NCBI GenBank assembly: GCA_963772965.1
Contig: CAVYZU010000011.1
Coordinates: 1 to 64,000 of the forward strand
Source: AP-15 sp963772965
Lineage (GTDB): Bacteria; Pseudomonadota; Alphaproteobacteria; ATCC43930; CGMCC-115725
Reading direction: 5' to 3'
Length of the DNA stretch: 64,000 bases
The translations under genes and the position numbers were made by a program. The notes beneath the pieces were generated by a model. It saw nothing but the letters and a program-made list of their open reading frames with translations. It was not told the DNA's origin and searched no databases. This document shows positions 54,271 through 63,053 of the stretch, piece after piece; the stretch's first letter is position 1, and each line of letters starts with the position of its first letter.

Positions 54271-56364
54271 GTGCCGAGGGAGAACGCGAGCGGGGCGCGG
54301 CTTGGCGTCGATATCGGCGGCACCTTTACCGATGTCGCGCTCGAACTGGGCGAGCGGCGGTGGAGCGCCAAGATCCTGACGACGCCCGAAGCTCCCGAGC
54401 GCGCGGTGCTAGAGGTCATCCATCGCGTGCTCGGCGAGGCCGGTCTCGCCCCCGCCGATCTGTCGATCATCATCCACGGCACGACCTTGGCGACCAACGC
54501 CTTGATCGAGCGCAAAGGCGCCAAGACCGCGCTGTTAACGACCGAGGGTTTTCGCGACACGATCGAGATACGCCACGAAAACCGCTTCGAGCAATACGAC
54601 GTCAACATCGACCTGCCGCCGCCATTGGTGCCGCGCCGGCTGCGCTTTCCGGTCAAGGAACGCATCGACGCGAAGGGCCGGGTGCTGGTCCCGCTCGACG
54701 AGGCCGGGGTTGCGGCCCTCGCCAAAACGCTCGCCGCACAGGGCATCGAGGCGGTCGCGATCGGCTTTCTGCACAGCTTTACCAATCCGGCGCATGAACG
54801 CCGCGCCGGCGAGCTCCTGGCGCAGCACCTTCCCAGCGTGCCGATCACGCTGTCGAGCGACGTATCGCCCGAAATGCGCGAATACGAGCGGTTTTCGACC
54901 GCCTGCGCCAATGCCTATGTCCAGCCGCTGATCGGCCGCTATATCGCCAATCTCGAAACCTCGTTGGCGCGCGAGGGCTTCGTCTGCCCGCTGTTTTTGA
55001 TGCTGTCGGGCGGCGGGCTGACCTCGGCCGAGACCGCGATCCGCTTTCCGGTGCGGCTTGTCGAATCCGGGCCGGCGGGCGGCGCCATTTTTTCCGCGGA
55101 GATCGCCCGGCAATGCGGGCTCGACAAGGTCCTGTCCTACGACATGGGCGGCACCACCGCCAAAATCTGCCTGATCGACGAGCTGAAGCCGCAGACTAGC
55201 CGCGCCTTTGAGGTGGCGCGAATCTACCGCTTCAAAAAAGGCAGCGGCTTGCCGTTGCGCATCCCGGTCATCGAAATGGTCGAGATCGGCGCCGGCGGCG
55301 GCTCCATCGCCCGAATCGATGCGTTGAAGCGGATCACCGTCGGCCCCGACAGCGCCGGCGCCGATCCCGGCCCCGCCTGCTATGGCCGCGGTGGCGAGGC
55401 GGCGACCGTGACCGACGCCGACCTTGTGCTCGGCCGCATCGACCCGACCGGGTTTTCCGGCGGGCGGATGGCGCTCGACCACACCGCCGCCGAAGCCGCA
55501 CTCCGTCGTGACGTCGCCGACCCGTTGGGGCTGGCGTTGGAACTGGCCGCGCTCGGGGTCAGCGAGATCGTCGACGAGAACATGGCCAACGCCGCCCGCG
55601 TCCACGCCATCGAGAGCGGCAAGGACGCCCGCGGCCGCACCCTGGTGGCGTTTGGCGGCGCCGCCCCGCTGCACGCGGCACGGCTCGCCGAAAAACTTGG
55701 CCTCGACCGAGTGCTAGTGCCGGCCAATGCCGGGGTCGGCTCGGCGGTCGGCTTTTTGCGCGCGCCGATCGCCTATGAAATCGTGCGCTCGGCATTGCAG
55801 CGGCTCGACGAATTCGACGCCGGCCAAGCCAACGCGCTGATGTCGGGGATGCGGGCCGAGGCCGAGGCGATCGTCCGCCGCGGCGCTCCAGACGCGACGC
55901 TGACCGAGACCCGCTCGGCCTTTATGCGCTACCGCGGCCAAGGCCACGAGATCGCCGTGCCGTTGCCGGTCCGGCCCTTCCGCAATGACGACGCCGCAAC
56001 CTTGCGCACCGCCTTCGAGGACGCCTATCGCCGGCTCTACCACCGCGTCATTCCCGGCGTCGAAGTCGAAGTGTTGAGCTGGGTGATGCTATTATCGGCG
56101 CCGCCGCCCGCCGAAGCCGCCGCCCTGCCCTCGCCGCCGCCCGCCTACACACCCTCCCCTGCCCGCCAGCGTCCGGTGTTCGACCCCGAGTTGGGCGAGT
56201 TCGTCACCGTCGCGATCCACGAGCGCCGCGACCTCGAGCCCGGCGCGCAAATCCCCGGCCCCGCGATCATCATCGAAGACGAAACCTCGACCGTTATCAC
56301 CCGCCTCTTCACCGCCAGTATCGACCCATTCGGCTACATCAACCTCCACCGCCGTCCGAATTAA
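54271..56364 (+). CDS. Hydantoinase/oxoprolinase A subunit (HyuA family)
   Basis: 697 residues. The actin-like ATPase start GVDIGGTFTDVALELG, IIHGTTLATNALIERKGAKT, LSGGGLTSAETAIRFPVRLV, SYDMGGTTAKICLI and GRTLVAFGGAAPLHAARLAE define HyuA, the ATP-dependent subunit of N-methylhydantoinase, acetone carboxylase-like or 5-oxoprolinase enzymes. These normally need a HyuB partner, usually immediately downstream, but none is found here; a repeat and toxin-antitoxin genes follow instead. GTG start at 54271. The substrate is not determinable. Confidence 0.87.
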   Translation: MPRENASGARLGVDIGGTFTDVALELGERRWSAKILTTPEAPERAVLEVIHRVLGEAGLAPADLSIIIHGTTLATNALIERKGAKTALLTTEGFRDTIEIRHENRFEQYDVNIDLPPPLVPRRLRFPVKERIDAKGRVLVPLDEAGVAALAKTLAAQGIEAVAIGFLHSFTNPAHERRAGELLAQHLPSVPITLSSDVSPEMREYERFSTACANAYVQPLIGRYIANLETSLAREGFVCPLFLMLSGGGLTSAETAIRFPVRLVESGPAGGAIFSAEIARQCGLDKVLSYDMGGTTAKICLIDELKPQTSRAFEVARIYRFKKGSGLPLRIPVIEMVEIGAGGGSIARIDALKRITVGPDSAGADPGPACYGRGGEAATVTDADLVLGRIDPTGFSGGRMALDHTAAEAALRRDVADPLGLALELAALGVSEIVDENMANAARVHAIESGKDARGRTLVAFGGAAPLHAARLAEKLGLDRVLVPANAGVGSAVGFLRAPIAYEIVRSALQRLDEFDAGQANALMSGMRAEAEAIVRRGAPDATLTETRSAFMRYRGQGHEIAVPLPVRPFRNDDAATLRTAFEDAYRRLYHRVIPGVEVEVLSWVMLLSAPPPAEAAALPSPPPAYTPSPARQRPVFDPELGEFVTVAIHERRDLEPGAQIPGPAIIIEDETSTVITRLFTASIDPFGYINLHRRPN

Positions 56365-56388
56365 TCCGGTCACTTGATCATTGATGTG

Positions 56389-56430
56389 ATGTCATTGCGA
56401 GGAGCACCCAGCGACGAAGCAATCCCGGCC
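56389..56430. repeat. REP-like element (CATTGCGAGGAGC family)
   Basis: It begins ATGTCATTGCGAGGAGCACC and ends GCGACGAAGCAATCCC. It is related to the copies in the urease operon and at 2119. It borders the remnant nucleotidyltransferase gene and may have cut it. Confidence 0.75.
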
Positions 56431-56434
56431 GGAC

Positions 56435-56555
56435 AAAAAGCGACCTCCCCTACCGCGTCGACCTCGTCGATTGGCACACCATCACCCCCCATTTCCGCCA
56501 AATCATCACCGCCCACCGCATTCCACTAAAGGAAGCGAGCCGAACTGCCGAATGA
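56435..56555 (+). pseudogene. Nucleotidyltransferase (MNT type) 3' remnant
   Basis: Translated from just after the repeat, the frame reads KSDLPYRVDLVDWHTITPHF, then RQIITAHRIPLKEASRTAE and a stop at 56553-56555. VDLVDW...FRxII is the usual C-terminus of MNT-family nucleotidyltransferases, as found in MntA antitoxins. The N-terminal GSx10DxD part is missing, so only the tail survives, joined directly to the palindromic element. Confidence 0.5.
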
Positions 56556-56693
56556 ACCCGGCGACGCATCCCTTCTCCCAAGGAGCCTCGGGCATCAGCA
56601 ATCGTAAGTTGGTAGTGCTATGATGCGCTTCGCCGTTGATCAAAACGACGGCGGCCGCGCAATGGCGAATACCAAGCCCATATAGGCGGGGCC

Positions 56694-57002
56694 ATGATCG
56701 ACGAAATCGCGCTGCATCGCGACGCATTGCAGGCGTTGTGCCGGCGCTTCCACGTGCACCGGCTCGATCTGTTTGGCTCGGCCGCGCGCGGCGATTTCGA
56801 CCCTCAACGGAGCGACATCGATTTTTTGGTCGAATTCGACCGCAGTGCGCCCCAGCACCCGTTCGACGCCTATTTTGGATTTAAGGAAGCGCTCGAAGCG
56901 CTGTTCGGCCGCTCTGTCGATCTCGTCGAGGCCGGCGCCGTGCGCAACCCCTTTCTCAAAGCGAGCATCGAGCAGAGCCGCGAGAATGTCTATGCGGCGT
57001 GA
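56694..57002 (+). CDS. mntA: MntA-type nucleotidyltransferase antitoxin
   Basis: 102 residues. The minimal nucleotidyltransferase signature GSx10DxD is intact: Gly28-Ser29 (LFGSAARGDFDPQRSDIDFL) with Asp41 and Asp43, and a third acidic position in SVDLVEAG. MntA proteins neutralise the HEPN toxin HepT by AMPylating it. The gene overlaps the following HEPN gene by 11 bases, the standard arrangement of this toxin-antitoxin pair. Confidence 0.87.
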   Translation: MIDEIALHRDALQALCRRFHVHRLDLFGSAARGDFDPQRSDIDFLVEFDRSAPQHPFDAYFGFKEALEALFGRSVDLVEAGAVRNPFLKASIEQSRENVYAA

Positions 57003-57378
57003 CCCCAGGTGCTATCTCTGGGATGCGCTGAGAGCGGCGGAATCAGTGCAAGCCTTCGTGCGCAGAAAGACCTACGAGGCTTTCCTCGAAGACGATCTGG
57101 TACGCTCCGCCGTCGAGCGCCAGCTTGAGATCATCGGCGAGGCGCTGTCCCAACTCGCCAAGGTCGATCCGGAAACCGCGAGCAACATCGCCGAATTGCG
57201 CCGCATCATTGCTTTCCGCCCCCACCCCTCCCTCCCCCGCTTGCGGGGGAGGGAGGGGGCAGCGATCGATTACGAGACAGTATGGCGCCTGATTTCCGAC
57301 AAGCTGCCGGAGCTGCAACCCAATCTGAGGATGCTGCTTGACGCTTCCGACCCTTCATCGGATACGCCGGCAGGCTGA
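56992..57378 (+). CDS. hepT: HEPN (DUF86/HepT) toxin with palindrome in place of active site
   Basis: 128 residues. Typical HepT segments flank the lesion: YLWDALRAAESVQAFVRRKT, VERQLEIIGEALSQLAKVDP, ELRRIIAFR (to Arg76), and then AIDYETVWRLISDKLPEL from about residue 91. In HepT proteins the sequence after the Arg is the RNase motif R-x4-6-H with the nearby Tyr that MntA modifies (R-N-x-L-x-H-G-Y). Here those residues are replaced by PHPSLPRLRGREGA, encoded by a perfect 16-base palindrome. The frame is kept, but His and Tyr are lost, so RNase activity should be absent. Confidence 0.82.
   Translation: MRRDPRCYLWDALRAAESVQAFVRRKTYEAFLEDDLVRSAVERQLEIIGEALSQLAKVDPETASNIAELRRIIAFRPHPSLPRLRGREGAAIDYETVWRLISDKLPELQPNLRMLLDASDPSSDTPAG
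57225..57258. repeat. Perfect palindrome inserted within hepT
   Basis: CCCCTCCCTCCCCCGC and its exact inverted copy GCGGGGGAGGGAGGGG are separated by TT (16-base arms). It lies within coding sequence and supplies 14 codons in frame. Similar GGGGGAGGGAGGGG hairpins occur as dispersed repeats in high-GC proteobacteria; only this copy was noticed in the window. Confidence 0.85.
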
Positions 57379-57503
57379 ACCATATCGTCGAGGCGCGGCA
57401 CAGCGGAGGCCGGCGGGGTATCGACGGCGGCCGCCCGCCGGCTTGCACCTCCAGAAATCAAAGACGACGGAGGGTCGCGCCCCGGCAAGTTCAATGGGCC
57501 TGA

Positions 57504-58193
57504 CTATTTCGCCTTTTTGTTCAGCGTATCGATCAGCAGCTTGGCAGCCGGGCCCGACGAGGCCGGATTTTGGCCGGTGATTAGCTGGCCGTCGGCGACC
57601 GTGTGAACGCCCCAGTTCTTGACCTTGCAAAACGTGGCGCCAAGGCTCATCAGCTCGTCTTCGACCAGGAACGGCACCACCTTTGTCAACCCGACCTCTT
57701 CTTCCTCGCCATTGGTGAAGCCGGTCACGGTCTTGCCTGCGACGAGCGGCTTGCCGTCCGGGGTCTTGACATGCCGCAGCGCGCCGGAAGAGTGGCAGAC
57801 CAACGCGAAAATCTTGCCGGCGGCGAGGAAAAATTCCACCAGCTTGATCGAGTTCTGGTCTTCGGCGATATCCCACATCGGCCCATGGCCACCGGGGTAG
57901 AAGACGGTATCGAAGTCTTCCTGCTTGACGCTATCGAGGCGCACCGTCCTGTCGAGCTGCGCGTTGGCGTCAGCATCCTTCTCGAACCGACGGGTGATGT
58001 CGGTCTGGAAGCTCGGCTCGTTGCTCTTGGGATCGAGCGGCGGGCGCCCGCCCTTGGGCGATGCGAGGGTGATCTGGATGCCGGCATCTTTGAAGACATA
58101 ATAGGGCGCCGCCAGTTCCTCCAGCCAAAAGCCGGTCTTCCGCCCGGTATTGCCAAGCTGGTCGTGGGAGGTAAGAACCATCAGCACTTTCAT
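57504..58193 (-). CDS. DJ-1/PfpI superfamily protein (HchA-like)
   Basis: 229 residues, the class I glutamine amidotransferase-like fold. It starts MKVLMVLTSHDQLGNTGRKT; GFWLEELAAPYYVFKDAGI holds the conserved Glu, FYPGGHGPMWDI the oxyanion region, and ALVCHSSGAL the nucleophile Cys elbow. The family contains glyoxalase III/Hsp31 chaperones and unknown hydrolases. The start follows GGAG on the minus strand. It is convergent with hepT and lies inside a toxin-antitoxin/restriction region but has no obvious defence role. Confidence 0.86.
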   Translation of the reverse strand: MKVLMVLTSHDQLGNTGRKTGFWLEELAAPYYVFKDAGIQITLASPKGGRPPLDPKSNEPSFQTDITRRFEKDADANAQLDRTVRLDSVKQEDFDTVFYPGGHGPMWDIAEDQNSIKLVEFFLAAGKIFALVCHSSGALRHVKTPDGKPLVAGKTVTGFTNGEEEEVGLTKVVPFLVEDELMSLGATFCKVKNWGVHTVADGQLITGQNPASSGPAAKLLIDTLNKKAK

Positions 58194-58298
58194 GATGCGC
58201 TCCTTTCCATGGTCGTTGTTCCCCTGAGCCTTGCACATGACCGGCCAAGTTCGCCACCCAGGCCGTGCATGCAAAACACAATACTTCTCGCTGTTGGC

Positions 58299-58580
58299 CT
58301 ATAGGCCTAGCTCGCTATGCGAGCCGAGCCGGACAAGCTCAAGGCTCGCATCGTCCGGCTTCCGGTATATGAGGATCAAGTCCGGCCGAATGTGGCAGTC
58401 GCGATGATCCTTCCACTCGCCGCCGAGTGGGTGATCGAAATAGCGATGCGGCAACGGCTTATCCTCGGCCAGCTTGTTGACCGTTGCGAGTAGCATGGCG
58501 TCTAGGCGCTTACTGTGTCGTCCCGAGCTTTCCCGCTTGTAGTCGCGTCGAAAGCGGCTGGTGTATTTAACAATCCGCAT
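58299..58580 (-). CDS. yafQ: YafQ/RelE family toxin
   Basis: 93 residues. YafQ-type mRNA interferase pattern: KYTSRFRRDYKRESSGRHSK, DKPLPHRYFDHPLGGEWKDH, RDCHIRPDLILIYRK and LVRLGSHSELGL. The basic and His residues implicated in catalysis (His50, His63 and the final SHSELF-like His in E. coli YafQ) have counterparts here. It cleaves mRNA on the ribosome. It overlaps the upstream antitoxin gene by 14 bases. Confidence 0.92.
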   Translation of the reverse strand: MRIVKYTSRFRRDYKRESSGRHSKRLDAMLLATVNKLAEDKPLPHRYFDHPLGGEWKDHRDCHIRPDLILIYRKPDDASLELVRLGSHSELGL

Positions 58581-58830
58581 TCAGGCTCTTGAGCAATTTC
58601 CCCGGAGGCCCGGCGGTCGTTAGCTCGCCGCGCCGCGCTGCTTTCATTGCTTCAATGGTTTCCTCATTGGGCACCAGCGGCTCGAAAGGCAGCGCCTTTT
58701 CCTTGGCGATCTTGACCATAAGTAGACGGAATGCGTCCGACACCGTTAGGCCCATCGCCTGCAACACGGCAGCAGCTTCTCGCTTGGTTTCCTCATCGAT
58801 GCGCGCGCGCACTACGGAATTCGTTGACAT
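58567..58830 (-). CDS. dinJ: DinJ/RelB family antitoxin
   Basis: 87 residues. An N-terminal ribbon-helix-helix DNA-binding part (MSTNSVVRARIDEETKREAA, LQAMGLTVSDAFRLLMVKIA) is followed by a C-terminal toxin-binding arm (FEPLVPNEETIEAMKAARRG). It neutralises the downstream YafQ-type toxin and probably represses its own operon. AGGAGAG lies upstream of ATG 58830, which selects this start over one 27 codons earlier. Confidence 0.92.
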   Translation of the reverse strand: MSTNSVVRARIDEETKREAAAVLQAMGLTVSDAFRLLMVKIAKEKALPFEPLVPNEETIEAMKAARRGELTTAGPPGKLLKSLNADC

Positions 58831-59104
58831 CGTATCTCTCCTATGAGCTACAATGTAGCACACTAAGACGAAAAACGCAAAGCACTGCAGCGGCCCGCAG
58901 CGGGTTTTCATCCGCTATCCTCCAGCTCCCCGTGCACCCCACTCGGAGACACCGGCCCCAGGTAAATCAATCTGGGCCGAGATCGGCAGCGGAAATCTCG
59001 GCCATCGCCAAGCGATAACCGCCGCCCCTTGACTTTCGCCCATTTGGGTCGGTTTTTTGACGCTGGATGCGTAACCCAGCATTCGACTTCAGATTGGGCA
59101 GACC

Positions 59105-60559
59105 GTGTTCGAACAGGCCTTCAAAAATATCGACGACGTGCTCCGTAAAGAGGCCGGCTGCACTACGGAGCTGGACTACACCGAGCAGACCTCGTGGCTG
59201 TTGTTCCTCAAATACCTCGACGGCCTCGAACAAGACCGAGCGATGGAGGCGGCTCTTGACGGCAAGAAATACGCCTTTCTCCTCGATGAGCCTTATCGTT
59301 GGGAAAGCTGGGCCGCGCCCAAGGGCAAGGACGGCAAGCTCGACCACAACAGCGCGATGACCGGCGACGATCTGCGCGATTTTGTCGATCAAAAACTCTT
59401 TCCGTATCTGCACGGTTTTACCCAAAAAGCCAGTGGGCCAAACACGATCGAATACAAGATCGGGCAGATCTTTGGGGAGATCAGAAACAAAATCTCCAGC
59501 GGCTACAATCTGCGCGAAATCATCGATCACATAGACGAATTGCATTTTCGCTCGCAGAGCGAAAAACACGAGCTATCGGCGCTCTACGAAGAAAAGATCA
59601 AGCGCATGGGCAATGCCGGTCGCAACGGCGGCGAGTATTACACCCCACGCCCATTGATCCGCGCGATTATCCAGGTCACCGCGCCCCGCATCGGCGAGAG
59701 CATCTATGACGCGGCCTGCGGCTCGGCCGGGTTTCTGTGCGAGTCGTTCGATTACCTGAAATCAGCGGGCAATTTGACCACCAAAGACCTCTCGACCCTG
59801 CAGACCCGCACCTTTTACGGCAAGGAAAAGAAGTCGCTCGCCTATGTCATCGCGATCATGAACATGATCCTGCACGGCATCGAGGCGCCTAACATCATCC
59901 ACACCAACAGCCTGACCGAGAACCTCGCCGATATTCAGGAAAAAGACCGCTACGACGTGGTATTGGCCAATCCGCCCTTTGGCGGCAAGGAACGCCGCGA
60001 AGTCCAGCAGAATTTCCCGATCCGCACCGGCGAGACTGCGTTTCTGTTTCTGCAACACTTTATCCGGATGCTGAAAGCAGGCGGACGCGGCGGCATCGTG
60101 ATCAAAAACACGTTTCTGTCCAACACCGACAACGCCTCGGTCAGCCTGCGCAAATTATTGCTCGAAAGTTGCAATCTGCACACCGTACTCGACCTCCCCG
60201 GCGGCACGTTCCAGGGTGCCGGCGTCAAGACCGTGGTGCTGTTCTTCGAGAAAGGCGCCCCGGCGCGCAATATCTGGTTTTACCAGCTCGACGCCGGCCG
60301 CAATCTCGGCAAAACCAACCCGCTTAATGACGCCGACCTCACCGAGTTCGCCGAATTGCAAAAAACCTTCGCTGACTCGCCGAAAAGCTGGAGCGTTGAA
60401 GCTAACAGCATCGACAAGATCACCTTTGACCTGTCCGTCAAGAACCCGAACAACGGCGACGATATTGCGCACCGCAGCCCGCTCGACATCCTCGCCGAAA
60501 TCGCCGCGCTCGACGCCGAAAGCGCCAAGGTTCTGGAGAATATCCGGGCATTGTTATGA
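59105..60559 (+). CDS. hsdM: Type I restriction-modification methyltransferase subunit
   Basis: 484 residues, GTG start. The HsdM N-terminal helical domain (CTTELDYTEQTSWLLFLKYL) is followed by the N6-adenine methyltransferase domain with NAGRNGGEYYTPRPLIRAII, YDAACGSAGFL (SAM-binding motif) and VVLANPPFGGKERREV (catalytic NPPF). It methylates adenine in the sequence chosen by HsdS and is needed for the restriction complex. It overlaps hsdS by 4 bases. The gene is intact. Confidence 0.95.
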   Translation: MFEQAFKNIDDVLRKEAGCTTELDYTEQTSWLLFLKYLDGLEQDRAMEAALDGKKYAFLLDEPYRWESWAAPKGKDGKLDHNSAMTGDDLRDFVDQKLFPYLHGFTQKASGPNTIEYKIGQIFGEIRNKISSGYNLREIIDHIDELHFRSQSEKHELSALYEEKIKRMGNAGRNGGEYYTPRPLIRAIIQVTAPRIGESIYDAACGSAGFLCESFDYLKSAGNLTTKDLSTLQTRTFYGKEKKSLAYVIAIMNMILHGIEAPNIIHTNSLTENLADIQEKDRYDVVLANPPFGGKERREVQQNFPIRTGETAFLFLQHFIRMLKAGGRGGIVIKNTFLSNTDNASVSLRKLLLESCNLHTVLDLPGGTFQGAGVKTVVLFFEKGAPARNIWFYQLDAGRNLGKTNPLNDADLTEFAELQKTFADSPKSWSVEANSIDKITFDLSVKNPNNGDDIAHRSPLDILAEIAALDAESAKVLENIRALL

Positions 60560-61760
60560 AGAACGGGTGGCCAACCAGACGTTTAGCTGAGATAGCGACC
60601 AAGATCACCGATGGTAGCCATAACCCACCGAAGGGTGTCCTGTACAGCGATTACCTAATGTTGAGTTCGAAGAACGTGTTTGACGATGATTTCCGTTACG
60701 AAGCGCCCCGCTACCTAACAGTGGAACAGTTCAAGCAAGAAGACAGGCGAACAGCCATATTGCCAGGCGATGTTCTTCTGACGATTGTAGGAACAATTGG
60801 CAGGAGTGCCGTTGTTCCGCCTGACGCTCCGAAGATCACTCTCCAGCGTAGCGTGGCGGTAATAACTCCACAGAAAATTATCATTGAGCACCGCTTTCTA
60901 ATGTATTCTTTCATAAATCGAAACGGCGAGCTCAACGAACAAGCTCGTGGAGTGGCGCAAAAGGGCATCTACCTTGAAGCATTGAGGGAGTTGGACGTGG
61001 CGGTCCCCCCCCTCGCCGAGCAGCGGCGGATTGTCGGCATCCTGGACGAAGCGTTTGAGGGCATCGCAGCTGCCAAAGCCAACGCCGAAAAGAACCTCCA
61101 AAACGCCCGCGCCCTCTTTGAAAGCCATCTTAAATCCATCTTCACCCGGCGCGGCAATACGTGGGCTTGGAAGACCCTCGAAGAGGTAGTTGATGCGAAC
61201 TGCACCTCTCATACGGGATAGTTCAGCCCGGAGATGAATATCCTAATGGACTGCCCGTAGTCCGGCCGACAGATTTGACCACCAAGGTAATTCCGCTCGA
61301 TGGGTTAAAACGAATCGTTCCAAAACTAGCGGACGCATATCGGAGAACGGCACTCGATGGTGGCGAACTATTGCTGTGTGTTCGAGGCAGTACAGGATTG
61401 GTTTCCGTGGCTTCAGCCGAACTATCCGGTGCGAATGTCACTAGAGGCATCGTCCCCATCCTTTTCAACCGGGCTCTGCTTAGCCAGAATTTTGGTTACT
61501 ATCTCCTTGGTTCAGGCCCTGTTCAGAGGCAAATCCGCGAGAAAACCTACGGCGCTGCATTGATGCAGATTAATATCTGTGACTTGAGGAAGCTGGTAAT
61601 CTCGTTTCCCCCGTTGGACAAACAAGAAGTAATCGCGGCCCACCTCGCCACGTTGTCCGCGGAGACCGAACATCTCGAAAGCCTGTATGAGGAAAAGCTC
61701 GCCGCGCTCGAGGCTTTAAAAAAATCGCTACTGCACCAAGCCTTCACCGGCCAACTTTAG
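60556..61760 (+). CDS. hsdS: Type I restriction specificity subunit, one-base deletion in second target domain
   Basis: About 401 residues if repaired. The first target-recognition domain starts MKNGWPTRRLAEIATKITDG. The central conserved coiled region is PPLAEQRRIVGILDEAFEGI with ANAEKNLQNARALFESHLKS. The second recognition domain begins WKTLEEVVDANC, and the C-terminal conserved region is FPPLDKQEVIAAHLATLSAE. The frame stops at 61221, because one C is missing near 61205. Restoring it gives LSYGIVQPGDEYPNGLPVVR and an open frame to 61760. As read, a 221-residue half-HsdS would be made, with one recognition domain and one conserved region. Confidence 0.9.
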
Positions 61761-61802
61761 AAACGTATTGAGAACGAAGTAGTTGATATAAGACGTCTTT
61801 TG

Positions 61803-61864
61803 TCTTACCGGCGAAGGCCGGTATCCATGGCTAACATGGATCCCGACCTCCGTCGGGATGATAT
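61803..61864. repeat. Compound REP-like palindrome downstream of hsdS
   Basis: Three nested inverted pairs lie side by side: CCGGCGAAGGCCGG, ATCCATG-GCTAA-CATGGAT and CCCGACCTCCGTCGGG. This is the CCGGCGAAGGCCGG family common in alphaproteobacterial intergenic DNA. It may act as a terminator for hsdMS. Confidence 0.8.
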
Positions 61865-61916
61865 TTTTGACGTTGCCGATTTTTCATTCAAGGAAACTCG
61901 CGCAATCGGAGGCCTA

Positions 61917-63050
61917 GTGGTATGACCGAAACATAAGATTCCCTCAGTCGAGCTTTTGCGTCATGATGCTGCGATGCGCAGCGATGTTGAAGTCCGGCTT
62001 GGGCCGGGGGATCGGGAGCGGCTTGAGGCAGTGGTGGGCGATCGCAATGCTGTCCAGAAGCATGTGTGGCGAGCGCGGATCATCCTGGCCACGGCAGAAG
62101 GCTGCGGCACCGCCGAGGTGATGCGCCGGGCCGGCGTGTCGAAACCCTGCGTGTGGCGCTGGCAGCGCCGCTTCATGGAGGCGGGGGTCGATGGCCTGTT
62201 GCACGACAAGACGCGCAAGCCCGGCAAAGCGCCGATCCCCGAGCCGGTCGTCGGGCGATTGATCGCGCTCACGCTCGGCGCGCCACCCGGCGAGACCACC
62301 CATTGGACGAGCCGCGCGATGGCCGACGCCATGGGGCTGGCGGTCAGCACCGTGCAAAAGATCTGGCGCGCCCATGGTCTCGCCCCGCATCGGTTGCAGG
62401 TCTTCAAACTCAGCCGCGACCCGCAGTTTGCCGCCAGGCTGCGCGATGTCGTGGGCCTTTACGTCGACCCTCCGGCGCACAGCCTGGTGCTGTCGGTCGA
62501 TGAGAAGAGCCAGATCCAGGCGCTCGACCGCACTCAGCCGGGGGTGCCGATCAAGCAAGGCCGCGCCGGGACAATGACCCATGATTATATCCGCAACGGC
62601 ACGACCACCCTGTTTGCCGCCCTCAATGTGCTCGACGGCACGGTCATCGGGCAGTGCATGCAGCGCCACCGGCACCAGGAATTCCTGCGCTTTCTCAATC
62701 GCCTCGAGCGTGACATCCCAGCCGGCCGACTGGTCCACGTGATCCTTGACAATTACGGCAGCCACAAGCACCCCAAAGTCAGGGCTTGGCTGGCCCGGCA
62801 CCCGCGCTGGACGTTCCACTTCACCCCCACCTCGGCATCCTGGCTCAACGCCGTCGAGGGCTTTTTTGCCAAGCTAACCCGCCGGCGATTGCAACGCGGC
62901 GTGTTTCACTCCCTCGTCGACCTCCAGGCCGCGATCAACCGTTACCTTGCCCAACACAACCACAGTCCAAAGCCGTTCACCTGGACCGCCGACCCCGACC
63001 GCATCATCGCCGCCGCCAACCGCGGGTACCAAGTGTTAGATTCGATCCAC
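61917..63050 (+). mobile_element. IS630-family insertion sequence
   Basis: 1134 bases bounded by TA dinucleotides at 61915-61916 and 63051-63052, the target duplication typical of IS630/Tc1 elements. The ends are imperfect inverted repeats starting GTGG and ending CCAC. Removing the element and one TA joins hsdS-side sequence GAGGCCTA to GAAGCCGG just before hsdR. It carries one intact transposase gene. Confidence 0.85.
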
Positions 63051-63053
63051 TAG
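61974..63053 (+). CDS. IS630-family transposase
   Basis: 359 residues. An N-terminal helix-turn-helix region (RRAGVSKPCVWRWQRRFMEA) and a DDE catalytic domain with LVLSVDEKSQIQALDRTQPG (first Asp), HVILDNYGSHKH (second Asp) and SASWLNAVEGFFAKLTRR (Glu) are present, so it appears functional. The TAG stop uses the TA of the target-site duplication. ATG at 61974 is preferred to a TTG 18 bases upstream. Confidence 0.93.
   Translation: MRSDVEVRLGPGDRERLEAVVGDRNAVQKHVWRARIILATAEGCGTAEVMRRAGVSKPCVWRWQRRFMEAGVDGLLHDKTRKPGKAPIPEPVVGRLIALTLGAPPGETTHWTSRAMADAMGLAVSTVQKIWRAHGLAPHRLQVFKLSRDPQFAARLRDVVGLYVDPPAHSLVLSVDEKSQIQALDRTQPGVPIKQGRAGTMTHDYIRNGTTTLFAALNVLDGTVIGQCMQRHRHQEFLRFLNRLERDIPAGRLVHVILDNYGSHKHPKVRAWLARHPRWTFHFTPTSASWLNAVEGFFAKLTRRRLQRGVFHSLVDLQAAINRYLAQHNHSPKPFTWTADPDRIIAAANRGYQVLDSIH

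Noticed and set aside
54535..55674. 379-codon minus-strand open frame inside the hydantoinase gene
   Set aside because: The plus strand encodes an unmistakable HyuA protein, and the antisense translation is Gly/Ala/Arg-rich without motifs.
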